64,000 nucleotides of DNA from Chitinophaga pinensis (lineage in GTDB: Bacteria; Bacteroidota; Bacteroidia; Chitinophagales; UBA10324): NCBI GenBank assembly GCA_945892775.1, contig CAMDDP010000010.1, forward strand, positions 1 to 64,000. Direction: 5' to 3'. This document shows, in pieces, positions 10,290-19,784 of the stretch (positions within the stretch are counted from its first letter, which is position 1; each line of letters opens with the position of its first letter). The notes beneath the pieces are model-generated. The model worked only from the letters and a program-made list of their open reading frames with translations. It searched no databases and was not told where the DNA came from. Made by a program: the position numbers and the translations under genes.

Positions 10290-11061
10290 TTTCTTTTGCA
10301 AACTTATTTGCCAAATCAATAAATTGTTGGACACTTAATTGTTCAGCACGCTTACCAAAAATCGCATCAGTCAATTTTTCCTTAACAATTAATTGACTCA
10401 AAGAATTACGCAAAGTTTTTCTTCGTTGTCCAAAAGCATTTTTTACAAATGCAAAAAAATATTTTTCATCATAAATCTTCTCCTTTTCTTTTTTTCGAAT
10501 TAATCGCAACACCACACTTTTCACTTTAGGTGGCGGGGTAAATGAAGCCGGTTCAACAATAAAAAGATTCTCTACATCATAAAAAGCTTGAACTAATACA
10601 CTCAATATTCCATAAATCTTATTCCCGTGAATAGAAGCTATGCGATCCCCAACTTCCTTTTGAAACATGCCAACCATTATTGGAATTGTTTCTTTCTCCT
10701 GTAAAATTCTGAAAAGTATTTGCGACGAAATATTGTACGGAAAATTTCCAACTACCGAATATTTATCATTAAAAATCTCAGAAAGATTCACCTTAAGAAA
10801 ATCGCCATGAATGACTTTGTCTTTTGAAGATGGATAAGTCTTATTCAGATGCTCAATCATTCGTTGATCTAATTCAATACAGCGCAGATTTATTTTTTTC
10901 TTTAATAAAATCTTTGTTAATGCGCCAGGGCCAGGACCAATCTCAATAACATTATTGGGCTCGCTTAATTTTTCCATTAACGAATCAACTATCCGACCCG
11001 AAATATTTTCGTCGTGAAGAAAATGTTGACCAAGAGATTTTTTGGCTAAAGGAGAATTCAA
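10273..11061 (-). CDS. rsmA: 16S rRNA (adenine1518-N6/adenine1519-N6)-dimethyltransferase RsmA/KsgA
   Basis: RsmA dimethylates the two adjacent adenines of the helix 45 loop in 16S rRNA, late in 30S assembly. The start of the fold (AKKSLGQHFLHDENI), SAM motif I (VIEIGPGPGALT), the target-adenine motif VGNFPYNISSQI and the C-terminal block FTPPPKVKSVVLRL are intact. No ATG precedes the first motif. I favour the TTG at 11061 (LNSPLAKK); another TTG at 11091 lies just 2 bases after a promoter-like TATTTTG. The start is therefore uncertain by 10 codons. It is divergent from priA and overlaps the downstream dehydrogenase. Confidence 0.93.
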   Translation of the reverse strand: MNSPLAKKSLGQHFLHDENISGRIVDSLMEKLSEPNNVIEIGPGPGALTKILLKKKINLRCIELDQRMIEHLNKTYPSSKDKVIHGDFLKVNLSEIFNDKYSVVGNFPYNISSQILFRILQEKETIPIMVGMFQKEVGDRIASIHGNKIYGILSVLVQAFYDVENLFIVEPASFTPPPKVKSVVLRLIRKKEKEKIYDEKYFFAFVKNAFGQRRKTLRNSLSQLIVKEKLTDAIFGKRAEQLSVQQFIDLANKFAKENGNQG

Positions 11062-11193
11062 ATTAAATTTATTGCGCCCGCAAAATAGCAATTGCAGGTA
11101 ATGAAATTTTAGAAATAGATTTTTTTGGATTTACTTTTATGAAAAAGATACTTTCGCACTGTGATTCAATCGGAATTGTTGAAGGAAGAAAGA

Positions 11194-13644
11194 ATGTATG
11201 CGGAGGTATTATTACCGCTGGCGCTTCCGCGCACTTATACTTATGAGGTACCAGCCATTTTACAAAAAGCAATTGCCATTGGCAAAAGAGTAGAAGTCCA
11301 ATTCGGTAGTCGTAGAATTTATTCAGGCATTGTAAAAAATATTCACACCACAGCACCACAAATTTCAAAAATGAAGGAACTGCTTTCCGTCATTGATGAG
11401 ATGCCTATTATTCAAACTAGTCAATTTAAATTTTGGAAGTGGCTCGCTGACTATTACTGTTGCTATGAAGGCGAGGTGATGAATGCTGCGCTTCCTTCGG
11501 GTTTTAAATTAGAAAGCGAAAGCAAGGTTTGCTTCAACTATTCTTTCGGAACTGATTTTTCAGCCCTCGATGATGATGAATACATTGTTGCAGAAGCACT
11601 CACTGTAAAAAGCGAATTGGACATCAATGAAATTCAACAGTTACTTAATAAAAAAAGTGTGCGTAAAATCATCAACTCACTTATAGCAAAAAAAGTCATT
11701 TGGCTAAAAGAAGAAATGATTCAGAAATACAAGCCACGTACTGAAAACTTTATTCAACTGCATGATGTCTTTAAAGAAGAGGAACAACTCAATGGTTTGT
11801 TTGAAGGATTAAAACGAGCACCCGCTCAGGAAAAATTACTACTGGCTTATCTACATCTTGTTCGTAGTGGTGATAAACATCAATTAATAAAAAGAGCGGA
11901 GTTACTTAAGAAATCTGAAGCAACCGATGCCACATTGAAAGGATTAATTAATAAAGGAATTTTTGTTCAGAAGCAATTAGAAGTTGACCGAATCAATGAT
12001 CTTGAAAACATAAACAATTCTTCACTTGAATTAAGCGAACAACAAACGATTGCCGTTGAAAAAATAAAATCAGATTTCAAAGAAAAAGATGTTGTGCTGT
12101 TGCATGGAATAACCGGAAGTGGAAAAACCGCTTTATATATCAAACTGGCTGAAGAAATTATTTCACAAGGTAAGCAGGTAGTATACCTAGTTCCTGAAAT
12201 TGCACTTACCTCTCAATTGGTAAATCGCTTAAGAAAATTTTTTGGTGAAAAACTTGGCGTTTATCATTCCAAATTTAATCCACAGGAACGAGTAGAGATA
12301 TGGAACAAATTGTTATTAAATCGTTACGATATTATTATTGGTGCACGCTCGGCCTTATTTCTTCCTTACAGTAAATTAGGGTTAGTAATTGTTGATGAAG
12401 AACACGACTCTTCTTACAAACAATATGATCCTGCGCCAAGATATCATGCTCGTGATGCTTCCATTTATCTTGCACATATTCATGGCGCAAAAACAATTTT
12501 AGGATCCGCAACTCCTTCATTGGAATCCTACTATAATGCAAAATCAGAGAAATATTCACTGGTTGAATTGAAAGAACAATTCAGTCAACAACCACTATCA
12601 GAAATTATTCCAGTCAACATAAAAAAAGAAATCCGCGAACAAAAAATGCAATTGCATTTCACCAGCGTGTTGATGACAGAAATAAAAAAAACACTCGAAA
12701 AAGAAGAACAGATTATTCTATTTCAAAATCGTCGTGGTTATTCTCCGTATCTAAAATGCAGAACCTGTGAGTGGGTTCCGCAATGCCCCAACTGCGATGT
12801 GCACCTTACCTTCCATAAACATAAAAATGAATTGTGTTGTCACTATTGCGGATTCAAACGCAATCCAGTCTCAAAATGTGACGCATGTGGAAGCACAGCC
12901 ATACAGGTAGTGGGTTTTGGAACTGAAAAAATTGAAGATGATTTAAAAACTTTTTTTCCGGAAGCTAAAATCGGAAGAATGGATGCCGACAATATTCGAA
13001 CACGCGCAGGGCACGATAAAATTATTGGTGATTTTGAAGAAAAAAAATTGCAAGTATTAGTCGGAACGCAAATGGTGGCAAAAGGATTGGACTTCGATCA
13101 TGTGTCATTAGTAGGTGTGATGAATGCTGATCAGTTACTTATGTTTCCTGATTTTCGTTCGGCCGAAAGAGCTTATCAGATGATTGCACAGGTGAGTGGA
13201 AGAGCGGGTAGAAAAAATATTGCTGGAAAAGTGATTGTACAAACTGAACAACCTGATCATTATGTAATTCAATATGTGCAGCAAAGAGATTTTTTAGGAT
13301 TCTATCAAAATGAATTAATACATCGCCAGCGTTTTGGGTATCCGCCATTCACTCGATTGATTAAACTTTCGTTTAAACACAAGGAACAACACAAAGCTCA
13401 ATCAGCAGCAATAGCAATGGCAAAAGCATTGCATCCCATTCTCGAACACAGATTATTAGGACCAGCAGAACCATACATTAACCGAATTAAAAATCAATTC
13501 ATAATTGAACTAATGTTAAAGTTGGAAAAAAATCAATTGCTAATAAAAAAGACAAAAGAAACAATTATGCTAGAGCGTGATTATATTTTAGCAGTGAAAG
13601 GAAATCATGCCATGCAAATTGAAGTAGATGTTGATCCGTTTTAA
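11194..13644 (+). CDS. priA: Primosomal protein N' (replication restart helicase PriA)
   Basis: PriA recognises stalled forks and reloads the replisome. Seen in order: N-terminal 3'-end-binding domain (MYAEVLLPLALPRTYTYEVP), winged-helix segment, helicase lobe with Walker A GITGSGKTALY and DEEH box (VDEEHDSSYKQYD), then the zinc-binding insert with paired cysteines (CRTCEWVPQCPNC, CCHYCG, CDACG), and helicase motif VI (QVSGRAGR). The ATG at 11194 is chosen over a GTG at 11161 because the family begins here and a promoter-like TACTTTCG ends at 11156, which would put the GTG almost on the transcription start. About 816 residues. It ends 3 bases before the convergent paaN-like gene. Confidence 0.96.
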   Translation: MYAEVLLPLALPRTYTYEVPAILQKAIAIGKRVEVQFGSRRIYSGIVKNIHTTAPQISKMKELLSVIDEMPIIQTSQFKFWKWLADYYCCYEGEVMNAALPSGFKLESESKVCFNYSFGTDFSALDDDEYIVAEALTVKSELDINEIQQLLNKKSVRKIINSLIAKKVIWLKEEMIQKYKPRTENFIQLHDVFKEEEQLNGLFEGLKRAPAQEKLLLAYLHLVRSGDKHQLIKRAELLKKSEATDATLKGLINKGIFVQKQLEVDRINDLENINNSSLELSEQQTIAVEKIKSDFKEKDVVLLHGITGSGKTALYIKLAEEIISQGKQVVYLVPEIALTSQLVNRLRKFFGEKLGVYHSKFNPQERVEIWNKLLLNRYDIIIGARSALFLPYSKLGLVIVDEEHDSSYKQYDPAPRYHARDASIYLAHIHGAKTILGSATPSLESYYNAKSEKYSLVELKEQFSQQPLSEIIPVNIKKEIREQKMQLHFTSVLMTEIKKTLEKEEQIILFQNRRGYSPYLKCRTCEWVPQCPNCDVHLTFHKHKNELCCHYCGFKRNPVSKCDACGSTAIQVVGFGTEKIEDDLKTFFPEAKIGRMDADNIRTRAGHDKIIGDFEEKKLQVLVGTQMVAKGLDFDHVSLVGVMNADQLLMFPDFRSAERAYQMIAQVSGRAGRKNIAGKVIVQTEQPDHYVIQYVQQRDFLGFYQNELIHRQRFGYPPFTRLIKLSFKHKEQHKAQSAAIAMAKALHPILEHRLLGPAEPYINRIKNQFIIELMLKLEKNQLLIKKTKETIMLERDYILAVKGNHAMQIEVDVDPF

Positions 13645-13647
13645 TTA

Positions 13648-15306
13648 TTAAACAACCAACTTCCTATTCCCAACCCAAACAAAACGGCGGGTTACAAATT
13701 CAGGATTGGTGAATGAAGCATTACCAGCAGGGTTTCCTCCAGTCACATGAAAATCTGAAAACGCTGCATGCTGATTTACCCATATTGGTCCGGTGAGGTT
13801 GAATGTAACAGGAGTAAATACTCCTTGCATTTCTTCTGCAATCATTTCTTCGGTTGCGGAATCAGTAGTGTATGCAGCGCAAGTTAATGCACCATGTTTA
13901 CGCGCCATTTCTTTTGCAATTTTTACTGACTCAGCCGTGTCATTAGTTTTTATGGCAATAGCAATTGGGCCAAATAATTCGCGCTCAAAAATATGATGCG
14001 CATCACTTTTAACTTCTAATAATACTGGTGATGTTGCTCGTGCAGAAATAAACTCTTCATTTTTTACAGTTGTAGTTTCCAATACAACCGTTGCACCAAT
14101 TGAGCTAGCATTTTGTGCTCTTTGCAAAGTCATTTCGTTTTGCAAACTTCCAAAAACTCCAGCTCCCATTTTCGGATTTGTGGTGATTCCGAGAATTGAT
14201 TCTTTCAGTTTCGCTACAACTTCTTCGTACGAATATATTTTTTCTATTCCTTTTACTCCGCTTGCAGGAATAAAAAAATTTTGTGGTGCAGTACACATTT
14301 GTCCCGAATACAATGAAACACTGAAAGCTAAATTCTGCATTACTGCATCCAAATCATTTACTGAATCGAGTATCACACTGTTTACTCCTGCTTTTTCGGT
14401 AAACACAGTTTTGTTAGGAATGGTTTCAACATAATCGCCAAAGGCAGTGCTTCCGGTGTAATCAATTAAAGCAATATCCGGGCTCTCACTGAATTTCTTT
14501 GTTACTAGTTCATCAGAAGTATCACATGCAAGTTGAACCACACACGGATCAAATCCATTTTCTTTCAAACACTTTTGCATGGCCGCAACAGCAATGGCAA
14601 TTGGAAGCACAGCTTTTGGATGTGGTTTTATAATGACTGTATTTCCTGCAATCAAATTTGCAAACACTCCCGGTAAAGTATTCCATATTGGAAATGTTGA
14701 ACAACCAATTACCAACCCAATTCCTTTAGGAACTGGGGAAAAGGTTTTCTCGAGCTTCACTGAAAATTTTCCCATTGGTTTTTCCCAAATAATATTCTCG
14801 GGGAAACGAGTGAGTTCAGCCAACCCAAGTGCAATGGGCTCCAAGGCGCGATCCGCACTATGTGGCCCGCTCGCCTGAAAACTCATCATGTACGATTGAC
14901 CGGTTGTATGCATAGTAGCATGCGCAATGGCGAAAAAATGTTTTTTAATTTCTTCCAGTGTTTCCACCAATGCTCCTGCTCTTTCTTGTGGCGAATTTTT
15001 TTTCCAACTCTTAAAAGCAGTTTTTGATTTTTCAATTAGTTGAGCCGAATCATGAATCGGATATTTTATTCCGAGTGCACTCATGGTGAATGGAGAAACT
15101 TCTTCACCTCTAAATTCTTTTGCATCGCCTTGAAGCAATCCATTAAAATTATTATTCAAACAATTTTTGTATTCCTCCTCTCCTGCTTTTGGTGCTTCTT
15201 CACCATAAGCTTTCGGATGCTCCGGGTATGCTGAATAAAATGTTCTTTCATTAATTGCCTGTTGTGCGCGCTCAATAAGTGCCTTATGTTTTTCGAAGAG
15301 ATTCAT
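13648..15306 (-). CDS. paaN: PaaN-type aldehyde dehydrogenase family protein
   Basis: A 552-residue protein of the aldehyde dehydrogenase superfamily matching the stand-alone PaaN type of phenylacetate catabolism. Visible parts: substrate/cofactor block GLVIGCSTFPIWNTLPGV, NAD-binding DYTGSTAFGDYVE, general-base Glu in FTEKAGVNS, nucleophile Cys in YSGQMCTAPQNF, and the C-terminal VTGGNPAGNAS. The ATG at 15306 is chosen. The alternative at 15330 is a TTG lying inside a -7-like element (TACTTTTG, 15335-15328), so it would be untranscribed. No other paa gene is in the window, so the pathway role is inferred from family alone and a general aldehyde dehydrogenase is the alternative. It converges on priA with a 3-base gap. 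Confidence 0.8.
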   Translation of the reverse strand: MNLFEKHKALIERAQQAINERTFYSAYPEHPKAYGEEAPKAGEEEYKNCLNNNFNGLLQGDAKEFRGEEVSPFTMSALGIKYPIHDSAQLIEKSKTAFKSWKKNSPQERAGALVETLEEIKKHFFAIAHATMHTTGQSYMMSFQASGPHSADRALEPIALGLAELTRFPENIIWEKPMGKFSVKLEKTFSPVPKGIGLVIGCSTFPIWNTLPGVFANLIAGNTVIIKPHPKAVLPIAIAVAAMQKCLKENGFDPCVVQLACDTSDELVTKKFSESPDIALIDYTGSTAFGDYVETIPNKTVFTEKAGVNSVILDSVNDLDAVMQNLAFSVSLYSGQMCTAPQNFFIPASGVKGIEKIYSYEEVVAKLKESILGITTNPKMGAGVFGSLQNEMTLQRAQNASSIGATVVLETTTVKNEEFISARATSPVLLEVKSDAHHIFERELFGPIAIAIKTNDTAESVKIAKEMARKHGALTCAAYTTDSATEEMIAEEMQGVFTPVTFNLTGPIWVNQHAAFSDFHVTGGNPAGNASFTNPEFVTRRFVWVGNRKLVV

Positions 15307-15327
15307 GGGTAATTTTTTAGAAGACGA

Positions 15328-15335
15328 CAAAAGTA
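15328..15335 (-). promoter_or_regulatory. Candidate -7 element of the paaN-like gene
   Basis: Minus-strand TACTTTTG, a full match to the Bacteroidota -7 consensus TAnnTTTG, 22 bases before the ATG at 15306. No TTG stands at the expected distance upstream, so the call rests on the -7 element only. Confidence 0.45.
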
Positions 15336-15365
15336 ATATTTGAAGATTGTAAGTTGTTGATCATA

Positions 15366-15402
15366 AAAAAGGTTGACTGAAAAAATTTCAATCAACCTTT
15401 TT
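15366..15402 (-). terminator. Rho-independent terminator after the T9SS cargo gene
   Basis: Arms 15366-15376 and 15392-15402 (11 bp, GGTTGA core with A/T flanks), with a further 5-bp inner stem (15378-15382 and 15386-15390). On the minus strand the stem is followed by the rest of a T run. It sits 24 bases past the stop of the gene ending at 15426. Confidence 0.75.
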
Positions 15403-15425
15403 AGAAAAAAAAATTTCAATGAAAA

Positions 15426-16502
15426 TTATTTAACCACTTCAAATTTTAAACTCTGTAATATTTTATTCTCAGAAGTTGAAACAACAGCAATATAATTACC
15501 ATCACACAACTGAAGTGCGCTGTAATTAATATCGGTAACGGCAGTTTGATTGATAGAATAAATAGCCGAATTAATCTGTCGTCCGGTCATGTCAAAAAGT
15601 TGAACAACATATTTATCAGCAGGCAATCCGCCTATCAACAAATGAATATTATTATTTGAAGAGGGGTTCGGAAACAAAGTAAACAATGATGGGTTCAACT
15701 TATCATTAATTCCAAGCGGCCATGATTGGCGATATGCAGCACTGCCCACAGTAGAACTTGTAGAATCCATATTTAACTGAACAATGGCATCAATATTTAA
15801 ATTATCCATGAACGAATAAGATACATTAACATTTGTTTGACTTATATAAGCTAGTGTCCAACTTCCGAAAAATTTAACATCAATAACTTGAATTGCAGAA
15901 TCTCTTTCCATAATTCTTAAACAAGGAAAAGCACCAATTGGTGAAATAACACTTCCCCATGAATCAGCAATTTTAGAAACATAGGTATCGCTGTGAATTC
16001 TAACTGAATCAGCTAAAGAAAATCCTACATCAGTGCCCGACAGTTCTAGCAAAAAAGAATTGACAAAATTGTAGTTTGAATTATAAGTAATACCATCCTT
16101 TGCAACAATCATCGGAGTTGTATAATGAATATTTAAAACAGCGCTTCCCATTTGAGAACCAGATGCTCCAATGAAGTCGCACTCGGTTGCAGTTTTATCC
16201 ATATAAATATATCCATCACCTTGTTTTGCAGCAAGATCAGCCGTAGGAAAAGCAGCCCCATTTGGAGTAGAGGCAACAGAAACAACTGTAATAGTATCGT
16301 TATAATGGTTATTCAAAGTAGCATAGTTCCAAGTTTGATTTGCTGCAGGGGCATCAACAATTATCCAGCTCGCCATTGAATCATTATGATTTATAAAGAC
16401 ATCACCAATATTAGGAAATGATGATGCAGTAATCGTCACTTGTGCTTTTGTTAGCCCACAAGTGAAAAGCAAAATAAATAGTGTAATTAATTTTTTACGC
16501 AT
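15426..16502 (-). CDS. T9SS type A sorting domain-containing protein
   Basis: 358 residues: Sec signal peptide (1-20, ending GLTKAQ), an unrecognised beta-rich body of about 240 residues with no enzyme motif, and a C-terminal sorting domain of about 80 residues (LFPNPSSNNNIHLLI, VQLFDMTGRQI, final SLKFEVVK). The sorting domain directs export through the type IX system and surface attachment or release. The gene is transcribed alone: it has a terminator behind it and a divergent neighbour in front. Function of the body unknown. Confidence 0.82.
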   Translation of the reverse strand: MRKKLITLFILLFTCGLTKAQVTITASSFPNIGDVFINHNDSMASWIIVDAPAANQTWNYATLNNHYNDTITVVSVASTPNGAAFPTADLAAKQGDGYIYMDKTATECDFIGASGSQMGSAVLNIHYTTPMIVAKDGITYNSNYNFVNSFLLELSGTDVGFSLADSVRIHSDTYVSKIADSWGSVISPIGAFPCLRIMERDSAIQVIDVKFFGSWTLAYISQTNVNVSYSFMDNLNIDAIVQLNMDSTSSTVGSAAYRQSWPLGINDKLNPSLFTLFPNPSSNNNIHLLIGGLPADKYVVQLFDMTGRQINSAIYSINQTAVTDINYSALQLCDGNYIAVVSTSENKILQSLKFEVVK

Positions 16503-16654
16503 AGTTTTTATTTAAAACATTATTAATACCCACAATGATAAGAAATAATAAATATCGCGTCAATAATATTTACAACTAAATCAGAAATACAAACACACAT
16601 TCAAATGTGGAAGCCAATTTATTTTGTGTTTGATACCACAATTATTTTTATCGC

Positions 16655-18829
16655 ATGGCAAAGAAATTTTCAGAAAAGGAAAACCAGAAAAAATCTGCTC
16701 CCAAAAAGAATTTGCAAAACTTTATGTTGCCCTGGTGGGCAAAAAACTCAGGCGCTTTCTTTCTTATCACATTAGTCACTTTCGCTTTATACTTTAACAC
16801 TTTAGAACATGATTATTCGGTGGACGACTTAATTGTTATCACTGACAATATGTACACCCAACAGGGTGTTAAAGGAATAAAGGATATTCTGACTCACGAC
16901 ACCTTCTTAGGATTTTTTAAAATAGAAAAAAATTTAGTAGCCGGTGGTCGTTATCGCCCTCTTTCACTGGTGACTTTTGCATTGGAGAAAGAATATTTTG
17001 GCGATGATCCTCACACCAGCCATTTTATAAATGTGTTGTTGTATGCACTTTGTGGAATATTTATTTACCTGTTGTTGAAACAGCTTTTAAATAGTGCAGA
17101 TGAAAAATTTTTGAAACTTCAACTTCTTCCGTTAATAACCACACTGCTTTTTATTGCTCACCCCATTCACACCGAAGCAGTGTCAAACATTAAAGGCCGC
17201 GACGAAATTATGAGCATGCTTTTGTGTTGCATGGGTTCGTGGTTAATGCTGCAATACATGGATACAGGAAAGCCAATTTCAAAAATGATTCTCGCATTCG
17301 TTTGTTTTTTTCTTGGCATGTTATCAAAAGAAAATGCAGTCACTTTTTTTCTGGTGATGCCATTGATGTGGTGGTTGTTCAGGAAAACTGAGATGAAAAG
17401 CTTTGTTCATTTAATGATTCCACTTGCTGCTGCAACTGTTATCTTTTTAGTTCTCCGTCAATCGTTCACACACACATCAATCAATAAAGAAGTGAATGAG
17501 ATCATGAACAACCCGTTTTTTGGAATGACCGTTTCACAAGAATTTGCCACCATCATTTTCACTTTCGGGAAATATTTATGGTTAATGTTAGTTCCAATAA
17601 AACTTACTTCAGATTATTATCCATTTGAAATAACAGCTCAATCATTCAGCTCTATTTATGTTATGATCACGCTGTTAATTACAATTTCCGCAATAGTTAT
17701 TGCCGTTATACAATACAAAAAACAACCCATCATTTCATTCAGCATTTTATTTTTTGGATTAACATTTTCAGTTGTCAGCAATCTTGTTTTTCCAGTCGGA
17801 ACCTTTATGAGCGAACGATTTTTGTTTATGCCTTCACTGGGATTTTGTTTATTACTCGGTTATGGAATCATTCATTTTTCCGATTTTTTATGGAGGAAAG
17901 AAAATCGTATTAGCAACAACCCTTTTCATCTAGCCCAATTTTCTCTCGCATTTTTTTCCATTTTAATGCTTACCTACTCTGGAAGAACAATTGCTCGGAA
18001 TCCTGCCTGGAAAGACAATTTCACTCTTTTCATGACAGATATCCATAATTCACCAAACAGTGCAAAAATGAATAATGCTGCAGGCGGAGAATTGATTGCT
18101 CAATCTGATAAAGACACAAATCCCTTAGAGAAAAAAAAGAAGACTGAACAAGCAAAAATTTATTTAAAGAAAGCATTAGCTCTTTATCCAAAATACAGTA
18201 ATGCATACTTGCTGCTTGGCAATGCCTATTTAAAAGGAGATAAAGACTACCCTACTGCTTTTCATTATTACAAAGAAGGAATGGTAATGTATCCCGGATA
18301 TACTTTAGCTTATAACAATATGAAACTTCTAATGGGTAACTGGAAAGATTATCCTGCTCAGCGGGATTCAATTTTGGTTTATTTAAAATCATCGCCCAAT
18401 GATCCTGTACCGTATTATTTCCTTGGTTCATTAATGGAAAATTTAAATAAACCAGATTCTGCATTAATGGAATACAGAAAGGCTTTAAAACTTGTACCAG
18501 GATTTGCAGAAGCACTTTTGCAAACAGGCATGATTTACGGAAAGTATTTTAACAAACTTGATTCATCAGTTTTTTATTTGGAAAAATCGATTAAAGCAAA
18601 TCCTAATATTGCTGAGTCATATGAAAACTTAGGAACGGCCTATGGTATGCAGCAAAACCTCGGAGCCGCAATTACTATCTTAAATGAAGGGTTAAAAAGA
18701 TTTCCAAACAATTCCAAATTATATTACAACCTTGGTGTGTCACATCAGAATTCGGGAAATGCTGCCAGGGCTAAAGAATGCATGGATAAATCAAAACAGT
18801 TAGAACAAATTATTAACCCGCAGCAATAA
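16655..18829 (+). CDS. GT-C-type membrane protein with C-terminal TPR repeats (TMTC-like)
   Basis: 724 residues. After a lysine-rich N-terminus comes a first membrane helix, then the periplasmic loop EHDYSVDDLIVITDN with paired acidic residues, and a conserved HPIHTEAVSNIKGRDEI segment. Both recall the TMTC/GT-C fold of O-mannosyltransferases. About ten membrane helices follow up to roughly residue 450, then five or six TPR repeats (for example AYLLLGNAYLKGDKD and YENLGTAYGMQQNLGA). By family it may glycosylate exported proteins from a lipid-linked donor, but activity is inferred. It is a single gene, followed 65 bases later by a lipoprotein gene on the same strand. Confidence 0.7.
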   Translation: MAKKFSEKENQKKSAPKKNLQNFMLPWWAKNSGAFFLITLVTFALYFNTLEHDYSVDDLIVITDNMYTQQGVKGIKDILTHDTFLGFFKIEKNLVAGGRYRPLSLVTFALEKEYFGDDPHTSHFINVLLYALCGIFIYLLLKQLLNSADEKFLKLQLLPLITTLLFIAHPIHTEAVSNIKGRDEIMSMLLCCMGSWLMLQYMDTGKPISKMILAFVCFFLGMLSKENAVTFFLVMPLMWWLFRKTEMKSFVHLMIPLAAATVIFLVLRQSFTHTSINKEVNEIMNNPFFGMTVSQEFATIIFTFGKYLWLMLVPIKLTSDYYPFEITAQSFSSIYVMITLLITISAIVIAVIQYKKQPIISFSILFFGLTFSVVSNLVFPVGTFMSERFLFMPSLGFCLLLGYGIIHFSDFLWRKENRISNNPFHLAQFSLAFFSILMLTYSGRTIARNPAWKDNFTLFMTDIHNSPNSAKMNNAAGGELIAQSDKDTNPLEKKKKTEQAKIYLKKALALYPKYSNAYLLLGNAYLKGDKDYPTAFHYYKEGMVMYPGYTLAYNNMKLLMGNWKDYPAQRDSILVYLKSSPNDPVPYYFLGSLMENLNKPDSALMEYRKALKLVPGFAEALLQTGMIYGKYFNKLDSSVFYLEKSIKANPNIAESYENLGTAYGMQQNLGAAITILNEGLKRFPNNSKLYYNLGVSHQNSGNAARAKECMDKSKQLEQIINPQQ

Positions 18830-18894
18830 AATATTATAAAGCCTTTTTTATTACTTTTATTTTTTCTATTTTTTTCACCTTATAAAAAATAAAT

Positions 18895-19326
18895 ATGAAA
18901 CTTTATTCCCGACAATTAAGCCTTCTGCTTATTTCTATCGTTTTATTATTTGCATCATGCAGTAAATCCCCTGACAAAATTTTACCTAAAAAGAATGGCG
19001 CTTGGAATGTTGTAATAACAACCCATACAACCTCAACAGCAGGTTACGATTCAACAACCATAACTAATACAATCACCACTTTTATTAAAGATGGAACAGG
19101 CTCCTACATTAATAGTTCGGGGAGTTCTGATTCTTTCACTTGGTCTTATTCAAAAGACAGCAAGAAAATCACCTTTCAAAAAGATCTACCGAATGAATGG
19201 CCTATTGTATTTGATGTAACTATTATGGAGAGGAAAACAGAACAATGGCACGCTGTCTATTCTGAAATAATTGCATTGGATACTTATACTACTGATCTTA
19301 CATGTGATTTAACGCAAGTGAATTAA
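18895..19326 (+). CDS. Small lipoprotein, lipocalin-like
   Basis: 143 residues with a lipoprotein signal: hydrophobic stretch, then the lipobox LLFASC (Cys about residue 22), followed by SKSPDKILPKKNGAWNV. The body is beta-rich and threonine-rich (a run of TTTIT type segments, then WSYSKDSKKITFQ), resembling the lipocalin-like lipoproteins common in Bacteroidota. No ligand-binding residue can be named. It lies behind the TPR membrane protein and ahead of a strong terminator, so the two may share a transcript. Function unknown. Confidence 0.7.
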   Translation: MKLYSRQLSLLLISIVLLFASCSKSPDKILPKKNGAWNVVITTHTTSTAGYDSTTITNTITTFIKDGTGSYINSSGSSDSFTWSYSKDSKKITFQKDLPNEWPIVFDVTIMERKTEQWHAVYSEIIALDTYTTDLTCDLTQVN

Positions 19327-19346
19327 TTTTACACAAATAAATTTTG

Positions 19347-19372
19347 AAGGCGCAGATTTTTTTCTGCGCCTT
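19347..19372 (+). terminator. Rho-independent terminator after the lipoprotein gene
   Basis: A perfect 10-bp stem (AAGGCGCAGA, 19347-19356, with its complement 19363-19372), a 6-base T loop, then TTTTATTTTAC. It sits 20 bases after the stop at 19326. Confidence 0.9.
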
Positions 19373-19425
19373 TTTTATTTTACTAAAGGTGCTTTTTCAT
19401 ATTCAGCATCTTAATATTCCCATAG

Positions 19426-19647
19426 TTCACTGTGTTTTATGAATTAATGAAGGAAGGAAATATGAGTACTAAACTGCTTGATATAACAGGTAGGGAGATA
19501 GCCGGTAGCGTTCATACGATATTTCAAAACACCGGTGGTCATCAATTACATTTTAATAAAAGTGATTTGCACCTGGCAAGTGGAATTTATTTGCTCAGTA
19601 TTTCGGTAAACGAAAAAAAATATGTAAGGAAGGTTTTTGTTGAATAA
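19426..19647 (+). pseudogene. Orphan T9SS type A sorting-domain fragment
   Basis: The frame runs from just after an in-frame TAG (19423-19425) and reads FTVFYELMKEGNMSTKLLD, ITGREI, then SGIYLLSISVNEKKYVRKVFVE. This is a nearly complete C-terminal sorting domain of about 70 residues with no signal peptide and no cargo body. The first usable start (GTG 19432) gives a 71-residue protein that could not enter the secretory pathway. It lies just behind a strong terminator. It is best read as the tail of a deleted T9SS cargo gene. Confidence 0.65.
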
Positions 19648-19728
19648 TTCTCGTTTTGTAATTAGCCATTATAAACCAGCCATTTTAATTTCTCCTCACT
19701 CTTAAACAATCAGAACCAACTAATAAAA

Positions 19729-19760
19729 AAAGGGTCGCCTCTTTCGAAGCAACCCTTTGC
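19729..19760 (-). terminator. Terminator of the alpha (rplQ) operon
   Basis: Minus-strand hairpin AAAGGGTTGC (19760-19751) with GCGACCCTTT (19738-19729), one T-G pair, followed by TTTTTATTAG. It is 25 bases past the rplQ stop and ends the infA-to-rplQ unit. Confidence 0.85.
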
Positions 19761-19784
19761 AAAATTTATTTAACTGTTAGGATA

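Noticed and set aside
10289-10334. A longer N-terminus for the 2-hydroxyacid dehydrogenase
   Set aside because: The extra residues lie inside rsmA in another frame and do not fit the family; METKGRVLITDKV is the natural start.
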